A stretch of DNA of 64,000 nucleotides, from the NCBI RefSeq assembly GCF_963678635.1, contig NC_087070.1:55096617-55160616 (forward strand), read 5' to 3'. This document shows positions 11,503 through 23,474 of this stretch, one piece after another (within the stretch, counting starts at the first letter, position 1; every line of letters starts with the position of its first letter). This stretch comes from Symsagittifera roscoffensis (taxonomy: Eukaryota; Xenacoelomorpha; Acoela; Convolutidae). The notes beneath the pieces were generated by a model that was given only the letters and a program-made list of their open reading frames with translations, searched no databases and had not been told where the DNA came from. The translations under genes and the position numbers were made by a program.

Positions 11503-14500
11503 ATGTCAAGAAATAATCTAGGCAGTAAACAAACAATCATAGTACATAAATGTTTAATTAAAAACAAAAGGTACGATCTTGTAATTACATTTCACAAACA
11601 TACAAAAATATATCTTAGATCAAAAAAATAAACAGATAAAAAGACAATATAAACAAGACAAAGACAACTTATCAAAAACTGACATTCAAAAAGAAGAAAC
11701 GCAGTTTGAGACTCAGATACAAACACGATACAGGAACTTCAGGACTTAAATCATTCGATAAACACAAAAAACAGCTAGAAAATCAAAAATATTTTTTCTG
11801 ACTCATAAGCAACATCACCATCATCGATTAAAGGTAAACGCAGCTTTAAGAAATCAAACATTTCAAAATCAGTACGTCTATATAATTGAAATCAACCAAT
11901 AAGACATACTGAAAGTTACACTTCTTAAGATTTGGAAAATGATCGAGTACAACAAATTTTTCGACAAAAAATGAATATTCCCATTTTTTACAACCAGAAA
12001 GTGATCCCGCTCGAGGACAAGTACAATTCTGTCAAATCATAATTGTAAATTTTTTTGAGAAAAGTTATAGCACATGTAAACAAGAGTTTCCCGGAATAAC
12101 AATAAAAAACGACAATCCTTGACCACTACGATAAGGGAATCTGTAATATAACATCTTACTTTGGTATATTTACAATAGAAATTGTTTCACCAAAACCAGA
12201 GCACCCTACATATCAAATACAAACAAATGATATAGATTTAGAATTCTCAAAATTTTTCACAGAATACATAAAAAATATACAGCACCAAAATTCACAAAGA
12301 GCAAACTGAATTTTACAAATGATTTCTTTTCACTTATTTACAGCTACATATCTATTTCAAATTGAAGAAAAACAAAATATATCACCGCTTCTAGAACATC
12401 TAGACACTCAACTGTAAACATTAAAAATGAAATTTCACAAAATGTCAAACACGATCTACAAAAATTCTTAGCATGATTCATAATTGATTATTTCGTTTGG
12501 TAACATCGATTTCATAGCAGAATCAAGAAAGAGTTTTCGACCACAAAGCTCAGACGACGACACTGATTTAGCAGATGAAACTCCATCACATTTTTTTGAT
12601 GGAGAAATAATCGAGACAATGCCAACAACAACACAAAAAAGCAATTCTCCTTGTCAACCAACAATTACAAAACCACAGAATAAAAATACAACATTCCCAC
12701 AAACAACCATACAATCAACAATAAAATTTTTGTTGCTTCAAAATATTCACATATAGATTATCAGGCATTTGGATCATTAACGAAGCCACGACAAACAATC
12801 AAACAAAAAACAACTAACAGAATTATTTTTTCAGAAAACAAAAACAATTTCTTTGCAAATCACAACAATGATGGCAAAACCTTCCAATCAACCAACGCCA
12901 ATCACAGGCACAAAACTACAACTAACAAGTACAACAACAAGTTTCACAATCAGTTTTTTTCAACAATCAACAACGAGCTACAGTGAATCATAGCGAAAAT
13001 ATTACGTTCTTTCAACAGAATAAGAACATAACAAATCAAAATTTTACAAGAATTCAACCACATTATTCAGAAGAAGACAACTTTTTAGTCGAAACCAACA
13101 ATGATTTACATCAAATCAACAAAACAATAACTGGAATATTGATCAAACAGACCCTATTTATCAACCAGATCTTTTTGAACCATATACAAGAAATGAACAA
13201 ACACTACAATCAAGACAGACATTCGAGACAAAACTGAGCATCATACAACAACAATAATAGTTTCCAATCACAAAATCTAATAAATACCAAAATTTATCAA
13301 CCAACACAAATGCAAAATGAAATACCATTGCCATATTATTTACAGCAACACGAAGTTACAAAAACACAACTTACAAACTTTTCTCAAATGCCAAATTTCG
13401 CATGATCACTTCAAATGACTATGAATCCATACATTTTGGGTAAATCATCCATGTCTTCAAGTAAGCCACTAATGGTATTCACAGGAACTGTTCCTGAATA
13501 ATCAATTAAAGATAATTTATATGCAGTCAAAGCAAATTTATTTCCCAATAAAGGACCTGATCTAATAAATACGCCACCTCATCAAAATTGGATACTTAGA
13601 CGCAAAGCTTCAATCCAAACCACATTTGATGGCGCAGCACAAAATGGTTTCTAATTTTACCAATAGACATTAAATCATCCTGGGAAAAATTCACACAAGA
13701 ATTTTCAAAAATTTTCGATTCCGAATGGAGTAAACTGCATCAAAGAGTATGTAATAAAATCCGTAGACTCCCTAAAAGAAACAATTTAACAACTCGAAGT
13801 ATGAATTGAAACATTGGCAAGAAAACATACTAACTTAATGCACATGAAATTAAAAATACGAAAATGACTGAAGTCCTAATGATGACTTTAACACCAGAAC
13901 TACAAAAAATCGCAGTTAAAAGGAGAGCATCATATCCATCCTCAGCTCGAGAACCTGACATAGACTTCCGAAAGCTATTAGATACAAAAGAACAAGCTGA
14001 AATCACAATGAAAGCTAGTAGATACTTCCGAAAGCTAGTAGATACAAGAGAACAAGCTGAAATCACAATAAAAATACAATAAGTAAAAAACATCTCTAAA
14101 CCTAACCCTAACCCAAGCACTTCACAAATAAATAACATACAAGATTCCCACAATGAACTAGCTGAAAAAATTACTCATCTATTAATCATCTATGAGAAAA
14201 ATCTAAATTTTAACTTGAACCATCATTCAAAAAATGGTGCATTTACTGTCGCAGATATGGGCATAGCATTGCTGAGTGCAGACAAGAAAAGTACAGGATA
14301 AACTGAGCACACAATAAAAATCTAGAGAGCCAAGTAAATTTTTTTACCAATACATAAAAAAAGATCAAAACCTACCAATAAGAATATTTACAGTATTAAA
14401 AAATCAGGAAAATCCTTCCCAGACAATTTTAACAACTATAGACAACAATCATCTTACCAAAATAACTATTGCAGAAGATCTGCGAATCGAATAAGTTCAC

Positions 14501-14920
14501 AAAATTTTCCGCACAACAGATAGAGCAGATCAAATAGTCAAAATAACCAGTATCGAAAAAATTACTCAAGATCAAACTCAAACCGAAGTAAGTTAATACT
14601 CGAACTACAACAAAAAGCGTTCCATTTCAAACTGTAAAAATAGATTTTATTCAAACAACCGATCCAGAAATTTTTTCTTATAATTGAAACAGGAATTAGT
14701 CAAATAGTAGAAATAGGCAATTTATCATAGATGATTGCGGAATTATTCGAACAACAGTTCAAGCTATAACAAAAATTACAATAGATCACGAGATAATTCT
14801 AGAAATTGGAACTATAATTACCCAAATAGACAAAGAAATTATTCTCAGTCACCACACAGAAATAACAAACAATATCAAAATTCACAACAAATTTAGAGAA
14901 GCAGTACAACTTAACACCAA
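11503..14920 (+). pseudogene. gag remnant, family 1 copy B
   Basis: The start ATG at 11503-11505 opens MSRNNLGSKQTI, matching copy A at 3497. Further collinear blocks are the RKSFRPQSSDDDTD string near 12530 (copy A: RKSFRPQSTNDDT), the Gln/Asn/Thr-rich middle (12983-13237), and the MTEVLMMTLTPELQKIAVK block at 13864. A perfect CCHC knuckle CIYCRRYGHSIAEC lies at 14238-14279, followed by an Arg/Ser/Asn/Tyr-rich tail to about 14920. A 60-bp in-frame tandem duplication (13966-14085) repeats a 20-residue charged segment. Several stops and shifts separate the pieces. Role: RNA-packaging structural protein. Confidence 0.75.
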
Positions 14921-15020
14921 AGACAGATAAGTCAGGTACAATCAACTGAACAAATTCAACTAGACCCTCCCGGTATTGATAATATAGAAAATTCAGAATT
15001 ACAGTTAAATCACATAAATT

Positions 15021-16363
15021 GTGAATCCACAGATGACAAGAACGAAACAGAAAAAAACACTTTCAATAAACATGCTTCACATTGAAGAAGAATACGAAAC
15101 ACCAATTGATTCAAATTTTTATCAAAATCTCGAAGACTTTTTTAGTATTTCTGAACAAAACATTATGCAAAAAATGACCGATTACACAAAACAAGAACTC
15201 AAAAAAAGTTTAAGTACGAAAAACATTTCAAAATACAACAAATAAAATACAACCACCCACAGAAAAAAATTTGAAAAATCAAAAAACGAAACTCTTCAGT
15301 CACCAGACAATGAGATTGATTTTCTAATAAATTCAGGAGCAGAATAAAAGATCAACGACAATCCCACTTGGAATGAAATACAAATTCTACATTCAACATT
15401 ATCACCATTAAAAACCTAAAGCAAACTAGCAACAGCACAAGGATCAAGTTTAACAAACTATGGAAAAATCCAATTATTCCTCGTTCCCACTCGAACAAGG
15501 GAACAAAACAAACTAAGAAAGAAACCTTTTAGGCAAACATTTCATATCACAGAAATAAAACACAACATCAATGGATTTCCATTTATTAGTAAATATATAC
15601 CCCCTATTAATATGCTAAGTAGTAATATACATATAAAAGATAAATACACAAGAACAAACGACACATCACTAACATTCTTTCAAAGATTTAACAAACAACT
15701 TCCATTCTCCATAAGTTCTACCCCACATACGACCAAGAACGAAAACATCTGAAACCATTATCAGGATATGTATACGGTTTCTCAATAAGTCAAATACATC
15801 AAAACAATATCAAAAATAAAAACGCAACAACGCTGTATATGTCAGAGTTTGAGTTTAAAGCAATTCATAAATTTTTTCCAGCAATAATTTCTTCTATATT
15901 ATACTTAAAAAAAGTAGATATTATCTCTCTACACGTCTATAACATTTTTTCATATAAAAAAACACTACCCTTAGAACTATTAGGATATTGTGAAACAAAT
16001 GCAACAATTCCTCCCACAGTCGAAACAGCATATAGATTGAACAATACTTTAAAATTATTAGAAATTTGTCAATCATCAATTCTTAAAGAAAAATTATCAA
16101 TTATTAGTTTAATTAGTGATTCAAGTAGAAACACAGACTATATAACAAAAACACCATATTTTAAACCAATATTCCAAGTTTCAAAATATACTACAGAACA
16201 AAAGAAATTCGTTAAGATGTTCAATTTTCAACACTCGCAAATTGCACAGCAGGAATTTAAACAATTAGCAGAGCTACTACTTAAATACCCAATGGTTTAC
16301 ACCGCAACTAATTTTGATGTTGGAAAAGTAAACTTCACCAATACACTTACCCCTGAAAACTGA
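15021..16363 (+). pseudogene. pol N-terminal part with retropepsin remnant (copy B)
   Basis: An aspartic-protease active-site-like string FLINSGAE is coded at 15321-15344, followed at once by a stop. In retropepsins the position before T/S-G-A is the catalytic Asp; here it reads Asn (AAT at 15330-15332), so this copy could not be active even without stops. A continuous 174-codon frame at 15839-16363 follows and leads into the RT region. It has no recognisable motif and probably covers the protease C-terminus and the protease-RT linker. Confidence 0.55.
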
Positions 16364-16524
16364 CGCAGTTTTCAAAAAACAACGAGAAAGTAAAGTTCCA
16401 ATTCACTTACAAGAAAAAACAAATAGACTACAATACACTTACCCCTGAAAACTGACGCAATTTTCAAAAAACAACGAGCAAGTAAAGTTCCAACTCACTT
16501 AAAAGATAAAACAAATAGACTACT
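16341..16524 (+). repeat. 92-bp tandem duplication at the start of RT
   Basis: The block beginning ATACACTTACCCCTGAAAAC occurs at 16341 and again at 16433, continuing through AAATAGACTAC in both. The period of 92 bp is not a multiple of three and shifts the frame. Confidence 0.85.
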
Positions 16525-17470
16525 AGATATCCTAGAACAATATGAAATTAATTCCACAGTCAACAAAGAAGAACACCCAAAAAGAAACACAATCAAAAAC
16601 CCCGTTATTTTTCTATCTATAGGAGAATCTTAAAAATTGTTCTAGATACTAGATACCTAAATAAACTCATCAAAGAATCCAAATGCAATTGGCCTATAGA
16701 ACCAATTCAAGTGATCCTCCTTAAAAACTGAATGGACAATACTTTACAACAGCTGACATGGACAGCGCATATAATCAAATGCCACTAGATGAAAAATCGC
16801 GACGCTCAACACAATTCGTAATTGGAAATCAGCAATACGAGTTCAAAAGATTTTTCTATGTAACATTCAAAAGAACAGCAGCTTTTTCAGCAATCATGAG
16901 TAAAAAAATTCCGACCACTCATTTTTATCAAAATTGTCATTACCTATTTAGACGATGTTTTCATGCAATCGCAAATAAAAAGCGAAAGTATTGGATAAAT
17001 ATCATCAAATACTACCTAAGGAAAACATGAAAGCAACTCCTGATAAATTACATTTTTTTCTAATCTCTGTTAAATTCCTTGGACATATCATTACGAGGCC
17101 AAACTGTGCACTGGATAGGCGCGCAATTTTGTGTCTGTATGTTCCTGGATTCCAGAGAAAAGTCTTTAAACATGGTAAAATTTTGTCAAAATGGTCAAAA
17201 GAAAATTAAAGAATCCGCTTACAATGCACAAAGTCCCTAGTTTGGCCTCGTAATGAAAATTGAAGGAAACACGATCACTACATTAAAGTCTTGCATAGAC
17301 GCAATCAAAAAACTTCAACCACCATCAAACAAGAAGAAAATCCGAGAATTTATAGGAGTGCCAAACTTTCTAAGCAAAAACGTACACAAAATGCAATTAT
17401 ACTTAAGACCATTTTATAATTTTCTTAGACAACCGAATAACTTTGAATGGACAATAGAAAAGCAAAAACG
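16525..17470 (+). pseudogene. Reverse transcriptase remnant (copy B), split by a MITE
   Basis: RT copies element RNA into DNA. Visible: DMDSAYNQMPLDEKSRRSTQF (RT block B-like, about 16756-16820), YEFKRFFY, the catalytic box YLDD (TATTTAGACGAT, about 16948), and FLGHII just before the MITE at 17094. After the MITE (17253 on) the frame resumes with IREFIGVPNFLSKNV, the usual RT-to-RNase H connection motif. The order and motifs are those of Ty3/gypsy RT. Several frameshifts and stops are present. Confidence 0.75.
17094..17250. mobile_element. 157-bp MITE inserted in RT
   Basis: Perfect 12-bp inverted ends: CGAGGCCAAACT (17094-17105) and AGTTTGGCCTCG (17239-17250), with TA on both sides (17092-17093, 17251-17252). 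It interrupts RT after FLGHII. The left-end signature CACTGGATAGGCGCRCAATT...TGTATGTTCCTGGATTC recurs at 36204, 37106 and 39838, so it is a repeat family. It has no coding capacity. Confidence 0.85.
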
Positions 17471-18420
17471 ATTTGACAAAATAAAAGCACTTCTTGCCAA
17501 ACAGAAATCAAATACGACTCCAGATCCGGATCAACCATTTACTGCAATATGCGATGCTTCAAACTTCGACATCGGCGCAGCATTATTACAATCACATAAC
17601 GAAATAAATGAAATAAATCTCATCTCAGCAAAATCAAGACTATTTACGCAGTTAGAACTTAGACTCTCTACACTTATGAGAGAATGTACAGCTAAAATGT
17701 ATACTCTCACAGTATATGAATTTTGAATCCTTGGATCAAAACATCCAATAATTTTATTTACAAACTAATTTCAAACATTGGCATCGGCGCAGTACTTTGA
17801 CTATCACATAACGGAACAAATAAAATGAATCGTATCCCAGCAAACTCAAGACTATTTACACAAGCAGACCTTGGACTCTCTACACTAATGACAGAATTGA
17901 CAGTTATAATATTAACTCTCACAGAGTACGATTTTTTATTCCTTGGATCAAAACATCCAACAGTTTTATCTACAAACCGTAAGCCTATAAGTTTCTCGTT
18001 TACAGAATAATCAAATCCAAATAAAAAACTTATAGATTTCAATTAATTCTAATGAAAAATCCAAGCTTACATATAATCTGGACTACAGGAAAAAATCTTA
18101 CTCTACCAGATGCAAATAGTCAAAACACACCGCCCAAACTAATAACAAGGAAAGCAACAGTAGAAATACAACAAAATATAAAGTTATTCCCTACAAAAGA
18201 CGAAACGTTACCACAATTAGTATGCAAATTTGCAGTGACAATGACCTTGAAAGTGTACAAACCAACAACTTACAACATTTCCCACTAAATCTAGATTGTC
18301 AAAACATCCAGTATGAAGTCTATTTTTTAAGAAATTATACATTTAAGCCAATACATTGCTCACCATGGATGAAAAATAATACACAACGAAAACCAATAAA
18401 ACGATAAATGTATAAGAAAA
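17471..18420 (+). pseudogene. RNase H remnant with internal 212-bp duplication (copy B)
   Basis: The string TAICDASNFDIGAALLQ (about 17540-17590) is the RNase H entry motif with a catalytic-type Asp. The block containing ATCGGCGCAG is tandemly repeated at 17571 and 17783 (period 212 bp). The second copy is diverged, and duplicates the strings LRLSTLM/LGLSTLM and ILGSKHP/FLGSKHP. The distal part, near 18070-18180, carries WTTGKNLTLPDANSQNTPP, which matches copy C at about 53200 on the minus strand. RNase H removes the RNA template during reverse transcription. Confidence 0.65.
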
Positions 18421-18859
18421 ACTTATTTGCCTTAATGAAAAAGGAAAAGTTAACAGAATATATAATTTTATCAGAACCTCCAGACCTAGACTCAAATACA
18501 CATTAAGTCAAGTTTTCAATGTAAAAAATATCTGTCAAGAACAGAAATAAGAAACGTTCTTCTACCAGCCACCAAAAAAACCTTAAGCTTATTACAAATA
18601 AATCCAAGTCTCGATCTTATTATTCGACAACTTAATTGTTGGCACAAATACAAAACAAAACCTGTAAAAGCAGATATTAATATTTAGGAAATAAAACACT
18701 TCTTAGATACTTCAGAAAGTTTACTCAAACATTAGTGAGAACATAGATATTATGGAATACCAAACACCCGGAGCAAAGGTAACATATCTTCTTTTTCATT
18801 GTGATACTCATAGCAATTCATATTTCACTTACATTAAATACAAAAGGACATAAAAGAGC

Positions 18860-19906
18860 AGAGAAAACATACTCAGCATTTATACAGAAATTTTACTTTC
18901 CAAATGCACAATTTGGGTTAAAGTATTATGTAACGACTGTATAACCTGTCAATTAAACAAACCATATCCATATCAGGACAAAGTTTATTTTTCAACTGCA
19001 GAATCTCATATGAAACAAAAGGACCAATATCACCATCCTCAGAAGGAAGCCATATAAAATGGTTATAGTCGACGCATTTACACACTACGTAGCAATCAAC
19101 CCTGTACCTCATTGTAATGCTTATTATGCTTATAAAACACTCTACGAACACTGAATTGCAAAAGTTGGTTAACCAGTAATCCTTGCTACAGATTTTGGCA
19201 CTGAATTTATAAATAATGAAATCATATAATTATGCCATCTTTTTAACATAAAACATAAAAATCGAACATCTAATACCCCATGGACTAATGGTTTAGTCGA
19301 AAGTTTGAACCGTTCATTAGAAGGTGTATAATAAATGGAAATGATTCAAAGTATAGAGAATGTTCAAAAGACGTAAAATCAATTACCTTAGCCTACAACT
19401 CACAAATAACAGCAACACTAGGATTATCACCATGTGAAATGGTTTTTAATCAAAAACGACAGAAACCAATAATGCTTACAGCAAACTCCTCGAAAAATGC
19501 AAAATGTTATTGTCAACCTACCAAGGAATCAGTTTGTTACAATCTACCAATCGATACGCATGATGAGGATCATTATCATCTTCCAAAAAACTCAAAATTG
19601 GCCTCTGGATTACACACCGTATGGATTTTAAACAGAGTTGAAAAACAGAACAATTTTTACCAGAAAAAAGCTAAAAAAGTATTAAAAAGACAAAATATTG
19701 TGGCTGCTGTAAACCTTCACAAAAAAAACTCACAGTTTACAGCAGCCACAAGTTTAAAAATCGGGACATATGTATTAATATCAAACTTCATGACAGAAAA
19801 AAATATATCTAAAAAACTACAGCCAAATCGAAAAGGACCATTTCAAATTATTGATAAACCCACTGATGTAACATATCAGCTTATAAATTCAAATTTAAAA
19901 AAATAA
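18860..19906 (+). pseudogene. Integrase remnant (copy B)
   Basis: Integrase inserts the DNA copy into the genome. Visible in order: zinc-finger cysteines CNDCITC (about 18927-18950); a first catalytic-type Asp in MVIVDAFTHYVAI (about 19060); a second in ATDFGTEFIN (about 19190); the Glu in NGLVESLNRS (about 19290). In the open C-terminal frame (19439-19906) the GPF module reads RKGPFQIIDKPTDVTYQL. Copy C shows the same domain at 52323-52132. Stops and frameshifts occur between the Asp and Glu blocks. Confidence 0.75.
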
Positions 19907-20503
19907 ATCAACACCGAAATAATCTTTTGCCATATTACCCAATGAATACGCTCTTCGTGAATTAACACAATTATACTCCTTTACAGGACTAAAAGTTATC
20001 CAAATTAAAGCAGATGCATAAAACGAACAAAAACATGACCTAAATTATTCAACACTATTATTAGACTCAAAACAAAACAAACAAGAAATAGCACACGAGT
20101 TCATTTGATACGATTAATAAACAAAAACCTCAAAAAAAAAAATAAAAAAAAAATTTACCACAAGAAACCCAACGAAAATAATTACCACTACAAAATCAAC
20201 CACGAGAAGATTACAAAACCTTCATTTTCAAACTTTCATAATTTTGTATTCCACAACCTAAAATTTAAAGGAAAGTTGAATTTCAAAAGCCCCTCTCCAA
20301 TAAACTAAAGATTTAAGACATTTCATTACTTTAAAACTTTATCTTTTTTTCATATTTCATTCTAAAACTCCTAAATGTCTAGTTCAGTTTCAGCCAATCA
20401 GAAACTAGCTCAACATCACCCCATTTTGACACCACTTCATTAGCCGACACAATATTTAATTAGAACATATCTTGAACTTGAATTATAACTAAAAGACTTC
20501 CTG
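19907..20503 (+). other. Spacer between integrase and 3' ORF (copy B)
   Basis: AT-rich and repeatedly closed by stops. Short Lys-rich frames (for example 20105-20308) do not resemble anything recognisable. Confidence 0.4.
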
Positions 20504-21244
20504 GTGAAAAAAAGCAATATGTTCAAATTTGGCAACAGAAACAAACAAAATTCGAATATTATAAGCCTCTCCCATCAACCGGTACAAAAATCAACAATAT
20601 TGTCTCAACTTGCACTCCAAGTTCCCCCAAAGAAAACGCACTCCATTTCAAGAAAAACCAACACATTTGAAGAAAAACACGGTTTTTTATCAGAAACTTT
20701 AATACGCATAGTTCGCCATGCACCTCTAAGCGAACCAACGTACAAAATCTACCCATCTCTCCAACAAGATCTTGGTGGAACAAAGCATCCTAGTCAAAAC
20801 CAAAATCAGACATCTACCATAAATAAACAAATAATTCATCCCAGACGAAATAGAAATTTCACAACACCCATGGTTCATTTTAAAATATCCTCTTCACCAT
20901 CCCTAAATCCACTAGATCTCTCAAGTAGTACAATTCAAAGTACTCCTTCACCCTTGCAATCATTTTCACATCAAAATACTCTAAATATTCCATCGGATTA
21001 TTTAGGATCAACACCCATATCCGAAAAAGTTCGTGAAAATCCATTTAATTCACCAACTTCAACACAACGTCTCCCACATTGGATGACACAATCTTTCACA
21101 GAAGGTGAACCAGACTTGGTAAATGACTCAACAGATATCTCAACAGATACATCATTGTCACTACCAGAAAACCTATCGCTACTTCAACACCTTCAACAAA
21201 AAGTCAGACTCCAACCACACCATTTCCACTTAGTTTCCCTTTAA
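20504..21244 (+). CDS. Ser/Pro/Gln-rich 3' ORF of family 1 (copy B)
   Basis: 246 codons open; the first ATG codons are at about 20519. Composition is Ser, Pro, Thr, Gln and Asn rich, with no transmembrane segment or known domain. Copy C carries a collinear homologue on the minus strand (about 49760-49190). Shared strings include RHAPLSE, YKIYPSLQ/YRIYPSLQ, PSDYL-x-ST and RLPHWM. Conservation between two diverged copies argues that it is a genuine gene of the element. Its position after integrase is that of env or accessory ORFs, but nothing here shows a membrane protein; the function is unknown. Confidence 0.6.
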   Translation: MKKSNMFKFGNRNKQNSNIISLSHQPVQKSTILSQLALQVPPKKTHSISRKTNTFEEKHGFLSETLIRIVRHAPLSEPTYKIYPSLQQDLGGTKHPSQNQNQTSTINKQIIHPRRNRNFTTPMVHFKISSSPSLNPLDLSSSTIQSTPSPLQSFSHQNTLNIPSDYLGSTPISEKVRENPFNSPTSTQRLPHWMTQSFTEGEPDLVNDSTDISTDTSLSLPENLSLLQHLQQKVRLQPHHFHLVSL

Positions 21245-22380
21245 ACTTAGACGATAGATGTGGAGAATTTTAAAGTAAAAATGTACCTGTCCGATTAGAT
21301 TGGACTACATTTGTAGCACCAACTCCCTTATTTGGTCAACATCTTGACAGTCACAGATTACACAATTGGGCACTGAACAGATTACAATACAGACACGACA
21401 ATCAAAAAGACATACAGGAACATTGCATACAAGTTCTAACTCAAGACAATTTGACACTCAAATTTGAAAATACAGTAAAATAAAATAAATTAGTACATCA
21501 CCCTCTATTCATAGTCTCACCAAACACAACAGCTCAATCTTTACCCCTCCCATTTATAACAACAGAACTTATCTATGAATACGATAGACATACAAAAAAG
21601 ACAATTGGATACAAAACATTTTATAGTCCATACTCACATGTATCGTTTAGTCATAATTTGTCTTCTCATCTTTTTTCCTTTTATTCAGTTAGGACCAACA
21701 CCACATAAAAAACCTCCTCCTGAACAGGACCACAAGACCTAATGGATACGCATTACGATTGCGAAGAAAATGGGCAAAAACACTACACATGTACGCAAAA
21801 AATCAAGTAACTCAATGCTAATCGGAACCACAAGTAAATGAGACAACCATTATAGTAGCAATACCTTACTCGGAAGCCCGAGCTAGAACCCTAACAGGAT
21901 ATAAATTCACACCAAAGATTTCTGAGAAAAAAGTGCATTGTTTCCAAGTCTCAAACGGAAACAAAAACAGACTAGATCTTGAATCTTTCTATCAAAGCAA
22001 TAATGAAAGACTTCTACATATAAACACTGACGACTGTAAAAATGAACTAAGCGGATCAAAAATAACCACAATTGAAGGCAGAAATCAAAAATTAACAATT
22101 TTCAAGTATTTCCAGACTCAGCACATCAAGCCGAACTAGAAAGATACCAAGGACATACAAAATAAGACAATAAATACCCTTTCGACGGCGCACACGGACA
22201 TTTAACATACAATTTACACTATAACAATTGGATATCACACATTGTAATTAATAACCACCCTAATTGTGAAGCAGACACAAAAAAAAGAGTATCAAGAAAT
22301 AAGGTTTTTGATTGGAAAATTCAATTAGAAAAAGTACCACTAACACGAGATTTAAAAGATGACCTGATATCATAACAAGG
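21245..22380 (+). pseudogene. Degraded continuation of the 3' region (copy B)
   Basis: Coding-like blocks continue in shifting frames. A block reading FVAPTPLFGQHLDSHRL near 21310-21360 matches copy C (FVSSPPLFGQYLDSSLL, about 49000). The next lies at about 21500-21640. At 21840-22100, strings such as SEARARTLTGYKF and CFQVSNGNKN lead into an Asn-rich stretch. Nothing here matches a family I can name. The reading is lost near 22380. Confidence 0.5.
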
Positions 22381-22767
22381 AATACGATTGAGGGTTGATA
22401 CAAGGGTTGAGACAATCATTGTGGGCGGGTAGACTAAAGCCTTGCAGTACAATGTATATATTTCTAAAAAAAGGATTAAATGTCCGCTTGCACGATAATG
22501 GCACCAAATAAATCGCGCAAAAATTGTCCTAAATTGCCAATATTTATATTGAAAAAATATAAAGATTGGTAAAATATGTGAAAAATTGACTTTAACACAA
22601 TCTGACCAACTTCCGAGACAGAAAAACTTGCAATAAAAAGAAAACGAAACAAAATTTTCAAAAAAAATAGTAAGAAAGACTGTAACTGAAACATGAGTAA
22701 CTGGAAATCAAAAATGAAAGCAGGCAGCTTTTGAAAAAATCATCTGAACGAATAAACAGCTAATTTC
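22381..22767. other. Spacer before the Mag-like element
   Basis: No gene. A short stretch near 22510 (GCGCAAAAATTGTCCTAAATTG) faintly resembles the repeat core at 37.5, 38.0 and 39.0 kb. Confidence 0.4.
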
Positions 22768-22772
22768 AATTA

Positions 22773-22990
22773 TGATAAAATGTTACTTTGTTTGTATCTA
22801 GTTCTAAGTTAAAACTATTAAAAAGAATATGAATTAAGATGAATTAGTCGGTAAGTTAAAACATTAAAACAATGAGAGAGATCATTCTCTCCGCCGGAGA
22901 GAATGGCCAATGAAGGTCATAAAGGAGTGACCTGTTAATTAAAACTAAATACATTTTGCAATAAATGCAAAATATGATGCAATCACAACA
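22773..22990 (-). repeat. 3' LTR of the Mag-like element
   Basis: On the element strand it begins TGTTGTGATTGC and ends ATTTTATCA (TG...CA). A palindrome ATTCTCTCCG-C-CGGAGAGAAT lies near 22883-22903. The purine-rich CCCAGAGGAA just upstream on the element strand (22991-23000) is a weak polypurine-tract candidate. Confidence 0.92.
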
Positions 22991-23474
22991 TTCCTCTGGG
23001 CCGGAAAATTTTTTAATTTACGCTGAATAAGTATGAAATACGAAATAACTGAGTCTGAGTCCTTTCTCCCCCTTTTGAGGACGAGAAAAAGAATTTAATG
23101 CACCACTGAATAAGTAACTGAAAATTAACTAAAGCGCCACTCTAGTGCTAAGTACTACACCGATGGAATGAGGAAATGGTTATCCGGTATCCGACGGATA
23201 AGATCTACGAAAAAGTAAGGAAATTAAAATACGACCAAATTAGCTCCGCAATTGAATGATAGAAAGGTGTCACATCGCGTGAGTTAGATGTAATGTCAGA
23301 TAAGGATTTTATGGAAGCAGGGTATGATGGGCCAAACTATGGATAAGCACTCCGAAGGAATTGATAAGTTACGAAAATTTGTGTACACTAAATCTTCCGA
23401 CTCATTTTAAGGAAATATAACTTAGCACCGGTGTGTGAAATGGGATGTACTCGAGAAGAAGGTCGGTATCATGC
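22991..23474 (-). other. 3' untranslated region of the Mag-like element
   Basis: Non-coding stretch between the pol tail stop and the 3' LTR. No repeated or structured signal stands out except the weak purine tract next to the LTR. Confidence 0.5.

Larger units (their letters stand above)
9843..22380 (+). mobile_element. LTR retrotransposon, family 1 copy B
   Basis: Order on the plus strand: 5' LTR (9843-10761), leader, gag (from 11503), protease, RT, RNase H, integrase (to 19906), Ser/Pro-rich 3' ORF (20504-21244) and further degraded coding to about 22330. This is Ty3/gypsy order, with integrase after RNase H. No 3' LTR is present; the element fades near 22380, about 390 bp before the 22773 element. 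Every domain has stops or frameshifts, and several small tandem duplications and a MITE lie inside, so the copy is dead. Confidence 0.85.

Noticed and set aside
20504-22380. Envelope glycoprotein assignment for the family 1 3' region
   Set aside because: No signal peptide, furin-type site or anchoring segment visible in copy B; position alone is not enough.
22768-22780. LTR of the Mag-like element starting at TGTTAC (22781)
   Set aside because: The shared sequence begins at TGATAAAA (22773 and 29295), and only that choice gives the AATTA duplication on both sides.
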